DNA of 64,000 nt from a bacterium (GTDB taxonomy: Bacteria; KSB1; UBA2214), in contig JAKQKF010000250.1 in assembly GCA_029560815.1 (NCBI GenBank), forward strand, positions 89,323-153,322, written 5' to 3'. The notes beneath the pieces were generated by a model, which was not told the DNA's origin, did no database searches, and worked only from the letters and a program-made list of their open reading frames with translations. Position numbers and translations under genes: made by a program. This document shows positions 34,874-43,796 of the stretch, piece after piece; positions within the stretch are counted from its first letter, which is position 1; each line of letters opens with the position of its first letter.

Positions 34874-37315
34874 TTATTCGGGTCCGACCGGCCTCTTCCT
34901 GTTCTGTGGTGTTTTGGCATCAGGCGGGATGGCTGCTCCGGGCGGAGCGGGTTTGTCCTCCACCGCCTTTTCGATCTCGACCTCTTCCTCCAGGGACGGC
35001 TTTTGCGGCGCCGGGGAGGGCGGCTCATCATCATCAGGATTGAGCACCTGCGGCCGGGTTCCACCCGGCTGCCCCGCCGCGTTTGCACCGGGAAGAGGAG
35101 CAGCACCCGCCGGGGATTGTCCCGCCGCCGTCGAATCCACCTGGGCCGAATCGGCCGCCACACCTGCGCTGCCGGTCGAATCAATAATGCCGGCCGCCTG
35201 CACGTTGCTGTCCGGGGCCAGGCTCCGTCTGAGGGAATCGCTCGCCGCTTTCGCCTTCTCGGCTGCCTGCTTGATCGAATCGGCTATCGCCTTTTTACGT
35301 GCCTCGATGGCCTGGATGGCCTGCTCATGGCGGGTCAGCTTGTTCTTGAGATTCTTGCCGTAGGCCGACTCGGGATACTTTTCCACGATGGTCTTGTAGG
35401 CTTCGATCGCCTTGTCGTAGGCGCTCATCTCGTGCTCATAGAGCCAGCCCTTGCTGAACTGAGCTTTGATGGCGTAGGGCGAAGAGGGATAATCATCGGC
35501 GATCGCATCGTAGAGCTTGAGCGCCCTCTTCAGATCCTTTTCATCCCACCAGGCCTTTTCGGCCTCCCGATAGACGATGCCCGCAGTGTCCACCTTATCG
35601 CTGAGCAAAGGCCAGCCGAGAATGCGCCGCGCCCCCTCGGCATGGGGCGAACCGGGATAGAGATAGACCAGGCTGCGGAAAAGGGAGTCGGCCTGGAGGG
35701 TGTCTTTCTTGATTGCATAGATGATATAGCCGATTGAATAGAGGGCCCGGGCGGTCATGGCGCTGTCCGGTTTGCTCTCAACGACCTGGAGGAAAAGCCG
35801 CATTGAGGAGTCCGGGCGGTCGAAACTGAACATCAGCAGTTCGGCCAATTCGAGACGCTTCTCCGCCAGGGTGACACTCTTTTTCTTTTCGGCCTCCTCC
35901 TTGAGCAGGAGCTGTTGGGCGCTGTCGGAGAGGGCAGCGGTGGTCTGCAGGGAATCTGCGCCGGGGGCAGCCGCCATGCTGGCCGCAGCGGCCGCATCAT
36001 CAGGGGTGTGGCTGCGGGGCGGGCGCCGATCGCGCCCGGTGTAATTCATCCACATACCGTCGGCGCCAAGATCGATGGGGGCGTCGTCCAGCTCTTCCTT
36101 CTTCTCCTTGCCGTTGCCGTCGGCCGCCAGCGAGTCCTCGGCCGTGGCGATGCCGAGAATTTCGTTGATCGACTTTTTCAGATCGAGCATCGACTTGATC
36201 GCGTCGGAACGCTCCTTGGCCCGCGTCGCCAGCAGCGAGGCGGATTGCTCGCCGCGCACCAGATCATAGTTTTCCTTGGCCTTGAGATAGTTCCCGTAAC
36301 TCTGTTCCTCGATCTCGGCCAGGCCGTAATAGCTGCGCGCCGAGGCCTCCGTCCCCTTATGCTCCTCGATGATGTTGCGGTACCATTTGACGGCGGCCTC
36401 TTCGTCCCCCTTGGCCCGGTGGTTGTTGGCCAGCTGCAGCTTGATCATCGGGATGCGCTTGACCTCCAGCTCCTTGGCGAGCAGGAGCGAGAAGGTGCGG
36501 ATAGCCCCCTCGTAATCCTTGAGCAGACCCTGGGATTCGCCCAGCTTGTAGGTCGCCTGGGATTTGAAATCCTCGTTTGGGCTGGCCTGGACGGCGCGGC
36601 GGAAGGAGGGCACGGCCTCCTCATACTGCTTGAGCTGGATCCGGCACTCCCCCAGCCGGTAAAAGGACATCGCCCGGATGAGCCGGTCATCCGACTCTTT
36701 AGCCGTCCGCGTATACTCTTCGGCGGCGGCCTCATAGTTGCCCTTTTCAAAATAGAGAGAGCCGAGCTCATACTCCGCCGACTGGCGGACAGCCTTGGGG
36801 AAGCGGGTGTTGAGGGTGATGTCGCGGAACTTTTTTTCGGCCGCGTCGAATTCACCCACCGCGAGCAGGGTCTTGCCGAGCAGGATCTCGGCCTGGGGGA
36901 TGAACTCACTGCCGGGATAGAGTTGGATGATCTCTTCGAACTTGCGTTTGGCCTTGGAATACTCACCACGGTAAAAGAAGCACTCCCCGACCATAATCAG
37001 GGCGTCGTCCACCCAGCGGCTTTTCGGATAATACTCGAGGACGCTGGAGGCCTTTTCGATCGCCTTCTGGTAATTCTGCATCTCGCTCGCGGTCGGTTTG
37101 TTCGCAGTGGAACTGGTGGTCAACTCCCCCCTCCGCCTCGCCTCCTGCTGTTCCTCGGGCGAGAGTTCCACGACCTGTGTGCGCTCGCGCTTCTTGCGCT
37201 CCTTGGCGGCGTCGTTAAAAAACTGCTCGGCATTATAGAAAGTATTATAATAGGCGCAACCGCTGAAGAGAATCAGCGTCAAGCCAAGGAGGGATAGGGC
37301 GTGAAATTTGCGCAT
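34874..37315 (-). CDS. large tetratricopeptide-repeat lipoprotein
   Basis: 813 residues. The lipobox LFSGC gives Cys20, followed by AYYNTFYNAEQFFNDA, a start common in FCB TPR lipoproteins. Many TPR units span about 70-380 and 470-680 (SVLEYYPKSRWVDDALIMVG, KAKRKFEEIIQLYPGSEFI, EAYKTIVEKYPESAYGKNL), resembling YfiO/BamD-type scaffolds. The C-terminal 130 residues are Ala/Pro/Asp-rich and probably disordered. Likely an outer-membrane-anchored periplasmic scaffold; partners unknown. It has a strong promoter candidate and starts the pyrK-pyrD-rlpA-cdsA run. Confidence 0.82.
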   Translation of the reverse strand: MRKFHALSLLGLTLILFSGCAYYNTFYNAEQFFNDAAKERKKRERTQVVELSPEEQQEARRRGELTTSSTANKPTASEMQNYQKAIEKASSVLEYYPKSRWVDDALIMVGECFFYRGEYSKAKRKFEEIIQLYPGSEFIPQAEILLGKTLLAVGEFDAAEKKFRDITLNTRFPKAVRQSAEYELGSLYFEKGNYEAAAEEYTRTAKESDDRLIRAMSFYRLGECRIQLKQYEEAVPSFRRAVQASPNEDFKSQATYKLGESQGLLKDYEGAIRTFSLLLAKELEVKRIPMIKLQLANNHRAKGDEEAAVKWYRNIIEEHKGTEASARSYYGLAEIEEQSYGNYLKAKENYDLVRGEQSASLLATRAKERSDAIKSMLDLKKSINEILGIATAEDSLAADGNGKEKKEELDDAPIDLGADGMWMNYTGRDRRPPRSHTPDDAAAAASMAAAPGADSLQTTAALSDSAQQLLLKEEAEKKKSVTLAEKRLELAELLMFSFDRPDSSMRLFLQVVESKPDSAMTARALYSIGYIIYAIKKDTLQADSLFRSLVYLYPGSPHAEGARRILGWPLLSDKVDTAGIVYREAEKAWWDEKDLKRALKLYDAIADDYPSSPYAIKAQFSKGWLYEHEMSAYDKAIEAYKTIVEKYPESAYGKNLKNKLTRHEQAIQAIEARKKAIADSIKQAAEKAKAASDSLRRSLAPDSNVQAAGIIDSTGSAGVAADSAQVDSTAAGQSPAGAAPLPGANAAGQPGGTRPQVLNPDDDEPPSPAPQKPSLEEEVEIEKAVEDKPAPPGAAIPPDAKTPQNRKRPVGPE

Positions 37316-37351
37316 GGGATGCTCTCGATTCTGCCGCTCTGTTTAAAACCT

Positions 37352-37380
37352 AAATTACACTTTGCTGGCATAAATAACAA
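37352..37380 (-). promoter_or_regulatory. candidate promoter of the TPR lipoprotein operon
   Basis: Minus strand TTGTTA, 17 bases, TAATTT. Start near 37345, about 30 bases before the TPR gene. The downstream pyrK, pyrD, rlpA and cdsA genes are closely spaced and may share it. Confidence 0.5.
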
Positions 37381-37401
37381 CTGAAAAATCGAGCCGCTGC
37401 C

Positions 37402-37418
37402 GGGGTGGTGACCACCCC
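37402..37418 (-). terminator. hairpin after the Gx transporter gene
   Basis: GGGGTGG (37402-37408) pairs with CCACCCC (37412-37418). On the minus strand a TTTTT run follows about eleven bases later, so this may be a weak terminator separating the Gx transporter from the TPR lipoprotein promoter. Confidence 0.45.
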
Positions 37419-37434
37419 TGCGCCGCCTTCCTGT

Positions 37435-37977
37435 TTACTCCACGCCGTCTGGATTGGTTCCCCAATCCAGACTCATACGGCGGCTGAAATCGATCAGCAG
37501 GTGGGCGGCCAGACCGACGGCCAGCCCCGTAAAGAGGGCCGGCATCCAGACCAGGGGGAGAAGGGCCCAGATTTCGCTGCTGCGAACGTAGAAGAGACGG
37601 ACAAGGGCGAGTTGGGTGAGATTATGGGTGAGCGCCCCGATCATGCTGACCCCGGCGATGCTCAGACTCCGCCCGCCCGCACTTCGGGCAGCGGCCATCA
37701 CCAGGACCGCGGTCACACCCGCCGGCAGGGCCAGCCAGAAGCCCGGACCGGCGAAGGAGCCGGTCAGGAGCGCGGCCAGCCCCACCCGCAGCACGACCAC
37801 GGCAAGGGACTCCCGCCAGCCGTAGACGTAGAGGGCGAGGAGGGTGGCAATCTGGGAGAGACCGGGCTTGATCCAGGGCAGGGGACGCGGGATCAGAGAC
37901 TCGAAGAGGAAGAGGGCCAGGCCGGCGGTCGCCAGCAGGGCCAGACGGGTGAGTTTGGTGGTCAGCGGCCGGCTCAT
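37435..37977 (-). CDS. Gx transporter family membrane protein (Hpre_diP_synt_I type)
   Basis: 180 residues with five or six hydrophobic helices. The N-terminal LALLATAGLALFLFESLIPRPLPWIKPGLSQIATL and SGSFAGPGF-like LLTGSFAGPGFWLALPAG blocks match the family historically annotated as heptaprenyl diphosphate synthase component I, now considered a small S-component-like transporter. It follows the NusG-II-domain gene by four bases; the two are frequently neighbours in bacteria. Substrate unknown. Because the window has an EcfT without partners, an ECF link is conceivable. Confidence 0.85.
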   Translation of the reverse strand: MSRPLTTKLTRLALLATAGLALFLFESLIPRPLPWIKPGLSQIATLLALYVYGWRESLAVVVLRVGLAALLTGSFAGPGFWLALPAGVTAVLVMAAARSAGGRSLSIAGVSMIGALTHNLTQLALVRLFYVRSSEIWALLPLVWMPALFTGLAVGLAAHLLIDFSRRMSLDWGTNPDGVE

Positions 37978-37981
37978 CCCA

Positions 37982-38398
37982 TCACTCCGTGATCATGTCG
38001 AGCGAACCGCCGATATCGCCGGGGATGCGGACGACCACCCGGTTGGGGACACAGACGATCAGCCCCCCCTGTCGACGGACAGCACCGGAGCGGACGCAGT
38101 GCTTCTCGGGACAGGGCGAGGAGATCACCCGGACCGCCCCTTCCCCGACCTCGACTACGGTAGTCCCGAGCGGGCCGGGCACCTCGTAGCGGGCGGGGGT
38201 GTCGAGATAGGCGCGCACAAAGAGCCTGCCCCTGGCCTCGATCAGGACCTCACGCCCCCTCTCCCGGCCCGGCAGCAGAAGTGCCGAAAGCAGCAGGCCG
38301 ATGATGAGCCCCAAACCAAGGAGCCATTTGTCGGCCCGCGTCAGCAGGGGGCGCCGCACGGCGGCAGCCGCCCGTTCAGGGGAGCTGATTAAGGGCAT
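37982..38398 (-). CDS. NusG domain II-containing membrane-anchored protein
   Basis: 138 residues from ATG 38398, with AGGAG seven bases upstream; it overlaps the end of the preceding gene by 23 bases. One membrane helix (WLLGLGLIIGLLLSALLLPG) precedes a domain of about 95 residues with the NusG-II pattern: GAVRVISSPCPEKHCVRSG with two conserved Cys, then QGGLIVCVPNRVVVRI. These proteins are not transcription factors; they co-occur with Gx transporters and may be envelope accessory proteins. Confidence 0.85.
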   Translation of the reverse strand: MPLISSPERAAAAVRRPLLTRADKWLLGLGLIIGLLLSALLLPGRERGREVLIEARGRLFVRAYLDTPARYEVPGPLGTTVVEVGEGAVRVISSPCPEKHCVRSGAVRRQGGLIVCVPNRVVVRIPGDIGGSLDMITE

Positions 38399-40622
38399 CC
38401 AGCCGCTCCTGGGCGCGGCGCTTGTATTCGATGGAACCGCGATGATCCGGATTGATGAACAGGGCGCGATCCCATTCCGCGATCGCCGCGCGGTACTTTT
38501 CTTCAGTATAAAAATTGAGACCGCGATTGAAGTGTTCGTCGACCAGCCGGGTGACGCTGTTGCGGCACTGCGCTTCAAGGGAGAGGGCCTCCCCGTGAGC
38601 CGGATCCTTCTTCAAGGCCTCCGTGATCACCTCCAGGGCGTCGAAATAGCGGCCGCTGAGATAGTCGGTCCGGCCGAGCTGAACCAGGCGCTCCACCGGC
38701 AGATTCGCATGAACCTTGCGGCGCAGGGCGGGGATCTCCGCCGAATCGGGATCGTAGCGGCTGAGGGAATCGAGGGCGGTCAGGGTCGCCTCCCAGCGCC
38801 CCTGGGCGGAGGAACGGCGGGCGAGATCAAGAAAATACTGCCCCTTGTTCGCCGCGGTCGGCTGCAGTTCGCTCAGATAGCGCAGGGCGCCCGCATGGCC
38901 GGGCCGGATATCGAGGATGGCGCGGAAAAGTTTGCGCGCGGCCTCCGGATCACCGTTGGCATAGGCCGCTTCGGCCTTGGCGTACTGCTGGTTGATGTAG
39001 GTATTCACCCTCCCCTGCATCTCCGTCTCGCGCTTGCGCGCATAGGCAAAATCGGGTTCGATCTCGAGAATCTGGCGGTATAGCTGGAGGGCCTTGAGCC
39101 AGTCACTGGCCTCCTCCCGTCGCCGCGCCTCGAGCAGAAGATGATCCACCGCCTGCTTGCTCTCCTTGCGCTCGGCGAGGATGCGTTCGATGTACTCCGC
39201 CGCCTCATGGAAATTGGGGTCAAGCCCGAGGGCCTTGCGAAAACTCTCCTCCGCGTCGAAATACTTCTTCTGGGTATAGTAGCCCAGGCCAGTAAAATAG
39301 TGCTCCTGGACCCTCTCGGCGATCTCCTTGTCGATCCTGGCCAGATACTCGGCGGTCCCGGCGTGGTCGGGCAGGACCAGACGGATCGAGCGGAAAACCT
39401 CGCGGGCGCGCTTGAGGTCGCCCCGCTCGTAGAGCTGCTGGCCGTTCTCGTACCAGCGCTCGCCATGCTGGGTGACGCTCGGGGCGATGGTCTGCAGGGC
39501 GAGGAGGGCATAGCGGTTGCCCGGTTCGATCGCCAGCACCTTGCGATAATTGACGGCGGCGCTGATGAACCATTTTTTCTGCAGGTTGCGCTGGGCCTGC
39601 TGGAGGAGGGAATCGATGGCGCTGTCCTGGATCCGCACCCGCCCCGAGAGGGTGTGAATGATCTCCTGCGCCTCGAGGCTGGCGGGATCCCAGGCGAGCG
39701 CGCGCTGGGCATGGAAGAGGGCCTGGCGCTGGTCCCCCTGCTTGAGCATGGCGGTGGCGTTCTCCCGCGCCGTGCGCGAGCGCTGGCGGGGCGAGCTGCC
39801 GACTGCGAAGGAGAGACCCAGTTTGCCGCTCTCCCGGCCGAAATCGTAACCAGCCTCGAGCTGGAGGTTCTCGATGGCGAGGTGAAGCCCGGCGGCGATG
39901 CCATCGTCGCGGAAATCCTCCATGCCGGCGAGCAGGGTCAACCACGGGGTGGGCGAGAAAGAGGCCCCGAGATGATGCACCCCCGCTCCTCCCTGCCAGC
40001 TGTAGCCGTAGCTGACCCGCGGGCCCTGCCGGGTGATGGCATAGCTGAGAGCGGCCGAACCGCGATAGGCGGGGCCGCTGGAGGGATTGAGCGAGAGATC
40101 GGTGAGGCTGAGGCCGGCGGAGAAGGGGATCAGCCAGTATGGAAAGGTCGAGCCCTCGCGGGGCTCGACCACATCGAGAGGCTGCCAGACGGCACCGATA
40201 CCGAGGGCGGTGTAGCTGGTGCGGCCGTCGGGGTGATTGGTGAGGCTGATGCCGGTGTGAATGCGGCCGATGAAGGAGCGCCCCAGACCCGCAGAGAGCA
40301 GCTGGTCATGGCCCGGTGCGGGCTGGCGGCCGATGGCCGCGGCGACGGTGCCGATTTCAGGGAAAAAGGCGGCGGCGCCGGCGTATTCAATGCTGAAAGA
40401 TTCAGCCAGGGAGAGGTAGCCCTGCTGCCCGCGATAAGGAGCCAGCCCGGCGGGATTCCAGAACAGGGCCGAGACGTCGTTCAGGCCCACCACCCCCTGC
40501 CCCCCCTGCAGCATGGGCCGGACACCAGGCATGAGGCTGTGATAGGTCTGGGAATAAAGTGCAGATGATGAGCCCACCCCGAGAACTATGACCAGAATTG
40601 CTATGCGCGGAATTCTCCTCAT
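38376..40622 (-). CDS. PorV-like barrel domain fused to tetratricopeptide repeats
   Basis: 748 residues. After a signal peptide (ILVIVLGVGSSSALYSQ) the first 265 residues look like a PorV-family barrel: GGQGVVGLNDVSALFWNPAGLAPYRG followed by alternating beta-type strands. From about 285 to the end the protein is entirely TPR (YFTGLGYYTQKKYFDAEESF, ALQLYRQILEIEPDFAYARK, AIAEWDRALFINPDHRGSI). Such a fusion would present a periplasmic scaffold from an outer-membrane barrel. The ribosome-binding site is weak; it follows the cyclase gene by 11 bases and overlaps the NusG-II gene. Confidence 0.82.
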   Translation of the reverse strand: MRRIPRIAILVIVLGVGSSSALYSQTYHSLMPGVRPMLQGGQGVVGLNDVSALFWNPAGLAPYRGQQGYLSLAESFSIEYAGAAAFFPEIGTVAAAIGRQPAPGHDQLLSAGLGRSFIGRIHTGISLTNHPDGRTSYTALGIGAVWQPLDVVEPREGSTFPYWLIPFSAGLSLTDLSLNPSSGPAYRGSAALSYAITRQGPRVSYGYSWQGGAGVHHLGASFSPTPWLTLLAGMEDFRDDGIAAGLHLAIENLQLEAGYDFGRESGKLGLSFAVGSSPRQRSRTARENATAMLKQGDQRQALFHAQRALAWDPASLEAQEIIHTLSGRVRIQDSAIDSLLQQAQRNLQKKWFISAAVNYRKVLAIEPGNRYALLALQTIAPSVTQHGERWYENGQQLYERGDLKRAREVFRSIRLVLPDHAGTAEYLARIDKEIAERVQEHYFTGLGYYTQKKYFDAEESFRKALGLDPNFHEAAEYIERILAERKESKQAVDHLLLEARRREEASDWLKALQLYRQILEIEPDFAYARKRETEMQGRVNTYINQQYAKAEAAYANGDPEAARKLFRAILDIRPGHAGALRYLSELQPTAANKGQYFLDLARRSSAQGRWEATLTALDSLSRYDPDSAEIPALRRKVHANLPVERLVQLGRTDYLSGRYFDALEVITEALKKDPAHGEALSLEAQCRNSVTRLVDEHFNRGLNFYTEEKYRAAIAEWDRALFINPDHRGSIEYKRRAQERLDALNQLP

Positions 40623-40633
40623 CCGGATCCGCC

Positions 40634-42085
40634 CTAAACGATCATTGACCGGTCATAATCCACTTCATACATCTCCACGGGCTGGGTTCGCCCTTTCACC
40701 TGCACACTGTCGAGGTGGATGGTGGGATACTCGCCGTCAAGCTGGCCGACCATCTCACCCGGCACGATGATCTGGCCGGGCTTGGCCAGACCGCAGAGCC
40801 GTGATCCGAGATTGACCACCTCGCCGATCACCGTATAGTCGAGCCGGTCCTGAGAACCCATGTGGCCGAGGATGGCCTCGCCGATGTGCAGTCCACAGCC
40901 GACCTGCAGGGTCACCTCGCCCTGGCGGCTGCGCCGGAGATTGAGCTCTCGAATGGAACGCTGGATCTCCACGGCGGCGTGAATAGCGGTGTCGGCCTGG
41001 CGCTCGCCCAGAAAAATGGCCATCACCTGGTCCCCCATGAACTTGTCGACAATCCCGTTGTTCTCCTCGACGATCCTGGCCTGCAGATCGAGATAAATAT
41101 TGATCAGCTTGATGGTCTCCTCCGCGCCGAGCCGCTCGGTCATCGCCGAAAAGCTGCGGATATCGGAAAAAAGGACCGTGATCACCCGCTTCTGCCCCGC
41201 TGTGGCAGAACGAAGGTCCCCGTTGGCGGTGGAGCGGATCATCTGCAGGGTCAATTTTGAGACGAATTTCTGCATCTGCAGCTTTTCGCGCAGCTGCACT
41301 ATCATGGCATTGAACTCCATGGTCAAGCGGCCGAGCTCGTCAGTGGCCAGGACCGGGATCTGGATATGGAGGTTGCCGCCGGTGACCTGGCGCAGCCCCC
41401 CGCCGAGCAGCTCGATCTGGGCGGTCATCCGCCGCGCGATGATAAAAATGATCACGATCGAGATGATGATCACCAGGGCTGTGGCTGAAAGAATCGCCCG
41501 GGTGACCTGCTGGATCGGACGCATGATAATATCTTTGTCAAATCCCAGCACCGTGATGCCGAGAAAGATCCGCCGGTCGCCGGCGCTCTCGCGGCGGGTG
41601 TACATGGGATGCAGATACTCGATATTGGCACCGCGCTCCCGCACCATGGTCGACTCGAGGGCGAGCATCCAGCTGCTGTCCGCCGAGGTGAGCTTGCGAT
41701 AGAGCCGTTCGGTGTTGGTGTGGGCGATGATGATGCCCGAGCGGTCGATCACACCGACGTAAGCGAGGCCGGCAATGTTCTCGTTGTAGACCGAGAGGAT
41801 CGACTCCCGGATGTGGCCGAGCTGGAGCGAACTGCTGTTGGCGTCCATGTCGGTGCGGTAATAGAGGAGCAGGTCATCCTTGATCGCCGTGGAGACGTGC
41901 TGCATGACCATGGTGCAGGTCTCGGCGAGACGTTCGTTGAGGATGCTCTTGCCCTGCTGGATGACGACGAAACTCAACACCGACATCAGACCGATGAAAA
42001 GCAGTCCGATGGTCAGGATCAGCTTGACCCGCAGGGGGGCTGACTCGAACCAGCGGAAGATATGTCGCGATCCAGAACCCATCAT
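40634..42085 (-). CDS. membrane-bound class III adenylate/guanylate cyclase with HAMP domain
   Basis: 483 residues: a first membrane helix (LILTIGLLFIGLMSVLSFVV), a sensory region of about 150 residues, a second helix (ATALVIIISIVIIFIIA), HAMP (about 205-260), then the cyclase domain. Catalytic features look complete: metal Asp in LFSDIRSFSAM and FMGDQVMAIF, the purine-reading Lys in VDKFMGD and Asp in DYTVIGE, and the transition-state Asn and Arg in VVNLGSRL. Lys plus Asp favours ATP as substrate. The adjoining C-terminal tail KGRTQPVEMYEV is typical. No cAMP-binding protein is nearby. Confidence 0.93.
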   Translation of the reverse strand: MMGSGSRHIFRWFESAPLRVKLILTIGLLFIGLMSVLSFVVIQQGKSILNERLAETCTMVMQHVSTAIKDDLLLYYRTDMDANSSSLQLGHIRESILSVYNENIAGLAYVGVIDRSGIIIAHTNTERLYRKLTSADSSWMLALESTMVRERGANIEYLHPMYTRRESAGDRRIFLGITVLGFDKDIIMRPIQQVTRAILSATALVIIISIVIIFIIARRMTAQIELLGGGLRQVTGGNLHIQIPVLATDELGRLTMEFNAMIVQLREKLQMQKFVSKLTLQMIRSTANGDLRSATAGQKRVITVLFSDIRSFSAMTERLGAEETIKLINIYLDLQARIVEENNGIVDKFMGDQVMAIFLGERQADTAIHAAVEIQRSIRELNLRRSRQGEVTLQVGCGLHIGEAILGHMGSQDRLDYTVIGEVVNLGSRLCGLAKPGQIIVPGEMVGQLDGEYPTIHLDSVQVKGRTQPVEMYEVDYDRSMIV

Positions 42086-42145
42086 CCTACTCGCCCAAGG
42101 GTCATTCAGGCTGTCGTGTCCAGGCGGTGCAGGCGGCAGCGCCGG

Positions 42146-43630
42146 TCATTTGCGGGTGAAATTGGCGAGGCGCTCGCAAACCAGATCCTGCAGGTGGTTG
42201 GCCGTGCCGGTCGGCACGTTATAGTTGTTGACGATCATGGCAAAGACCAGCAGCTCGTTGTCACGGGTGGTCACATAACCGGAAAGGGCGCGTACGCGTC
42301 CGATTAGACCGGTCTTGGCCCTTACATTGCCCTTGGCCGCTGTTCCGCGCATGCGCCCCTTCAATGTGCCGTCGACGCCGGCCACCGGCAGGCTGTCGTA
42401 ATAGGCCTGGCCGGCCGGTTGCTCGCGCATATGACGCAGCAGCAAAATGATGCTCATCGGTGAGACCAGGTTCTGGCGGGAAAGCCCGGAACCATCGGCC
42501 GCGTAGAACTGCTGCGGCGTGATCCCGGCGGGCTCAAAGAGCTGCTTGGCCGCCTTTTCGCCGGCCTCGGCGCTGCCGCTGCCCTCGAGCTCGCGGCCCA
42601 CCGTGCGCAGAAGAAGCTCGGCGAAGAGGTTGTTGCTGTCCTTGTTGATCTTGTGGACGATCTCGCTCAGGGGCGGCGAGGTGTGCGAGGCCAGCTGCAC
42701 GGTCTTGTATTCAACCGGGAGGTAGCCCGGCAACTCGTCGATTTCAAAGGCCTCCTCATAGACGCGGATTCCGCGGCTGAGCAGAATCTCGCGCAGCACC
42801 GTGGCCGTATACTTGGCCGGATTTTCCACCGTAATCCAGTCGCGCCGCTCCTTGCTGCCCTGACTGATCGTGCCCTCGCAGATAATCTTGTTGCTGCCCG
42901 GATCGCGCCAGAAACCAAGCTTGCTGCGCGAGCCCGTCGTCACCCGGTTGACAATCTGCACATAGGCGGTATTGGGCTCGAGACGGTAGCGGGCGGCTGC
43001 GCCGAGGCTGTCGCCAGGCATGAAGATGAGGTCAACGCAGTTGTCATTGAAGGTCAGGGCGCTGATCTGGGCGGAGTAGTAATCGGTGAGGTCATCCCAG
43101 GCCCAGCCGGCTCCGATGCGGCCGTCGCTGAAGTAGCGGCCGTCGCCGATGACCTTGCCGGTGATGACGGTGATTTTGCGCGCCTGCAGGCTGTCCGCCC
43201 AGCGCTCAAAGACCGCAGTGATTTTGCCATTCTCCCAGCGCCCGCTCAGCGAGGGATCGCCACAGCCCCTGATGATCAGATCCCCCTCCAGCACCCCCTC
43301 CGCCGAAATCAGCCCGTGCGCCAGCAGCCGGGTGACGTAGCGGAAATCGGGCCCCAGACCGAGCAGACCGGCGGCGGTGGTGAAAAGCTTCATGTTCGAG
43401 GCGGGCATGAAAGCCTTGTTTTCGTTGCGCAAATAGAAATATTCACCCGTCAGGGTGGACTGCACCGCGACGCCCCAGTGGGCTGCACTGAACGAGGGAT
43501 CTGAAAAAATGTACTCCAGGTCGTTGCGGATCTTGATCAGGGCCTCCTGCGAGTCATCGAGGGGCGGACCGGCGAGGACGGCCGCAGCGCAGAGAAACAG
43601 ACAGAAAAGCGCCAGGATTTTCGGATTCAT
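42146..43630 (-). CDS. dacB: D-alanyl-D-alanine carboxypeptidase/endopeptidase (PBP4 type, family S13)
   Basis: 494 residues with a signal peptide (LALFCLFLCAAAVLAG). All three penicillin-binding motifs are present: SxxK as SNMK near residues 77-80, SxN as SNN in KDSNNLFAELL, and KTG in RAKTGLIGRV. The large insert between the first two motifs is characteristic of S13 enzymes, which trim or cleave peptidoglycan cross-links in the periplasm. It is the first gene of the dacB-cyclase-PorV/TPR run, with its own promoter candidate. Confidence 0.95.
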   Translation of the reverse strand: MNPKILALFCLFLCAAAVLAGPPLDDSQEALIKIRNDLEYIFSDPSFSAAHWGVAVQSTLTGEYFYLRNENKAFMPASNMKLFTTAAGLLGLGPDFRYVTRLLAHGLISAEGVLEGDLIIRGCGDPSLSGRWENGKITAVFERWADSLQARKITVITGKVIGDGRYFSDGRIGAGWAWDDLTDYYSAQISALTFNDNCVDLIFMPGDSLGAAARYRLEPNTAYVQIVNRVTTGSRSKLGFWRDPGSNKIICEGTISQGSKERRDWITVENPAKYTATVLREILLSRGIRVYEEAFEIDELPGYLPVEYKTVQLASHTSPPLSEIVHKINKDSNNLFAELLLRTVGRELEGSGSAEAGEKAAKQLFEPAGITPQQFYAADGSGLSRQNLVSPMSIILLLRHMREQPAGQAYYDSLPVAGVDGTLKGRMRGTAAKGNVRAKTGLIGRVRALSGYVTTRDNELLVFAMIVNNYNVPTGTANHLQDLVCERLANFTRK

Positions 43631-43666
43631 GTTGAATCTACCCAGGATAAGAAAATCAATTTACTG

Positions 43667-43695
43667 AAATTAGAGAAAATTCACCAAAGAATCAA
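43667..43695 (-). promoter_or_regulatory. candidate promoter of dacB
   Basis: Minus strand TTGATT, 17 bases, TAATTT. A start near 43660 lies 30 bases before dacB. Confidence 0.5.
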
Positions 43696-43755
43696 GCCTT
43701 TTATGGCCGTGTCAGAAGAGAGGAGGATTCTCTTTCTTTTATATGCAAAAATGTG

Positions 43756-43763
43756 TAAATTTG
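43756..43763 (+). promoter_or_regulatory. candidate -10 element before the metallophosphoesterase gene
   Basis: Plus strand TAAATTTG, matching the Bacteroidota TAnnTTTG element, 34 bases before the start codon. No TTG occurs at the usual upstream distance (TTC instead), so the call is weak. Confidence 0.25.
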
Positions 43764-43796
43764 CGGAAATTAATTTAACCGAGAGCCTCAACACTG

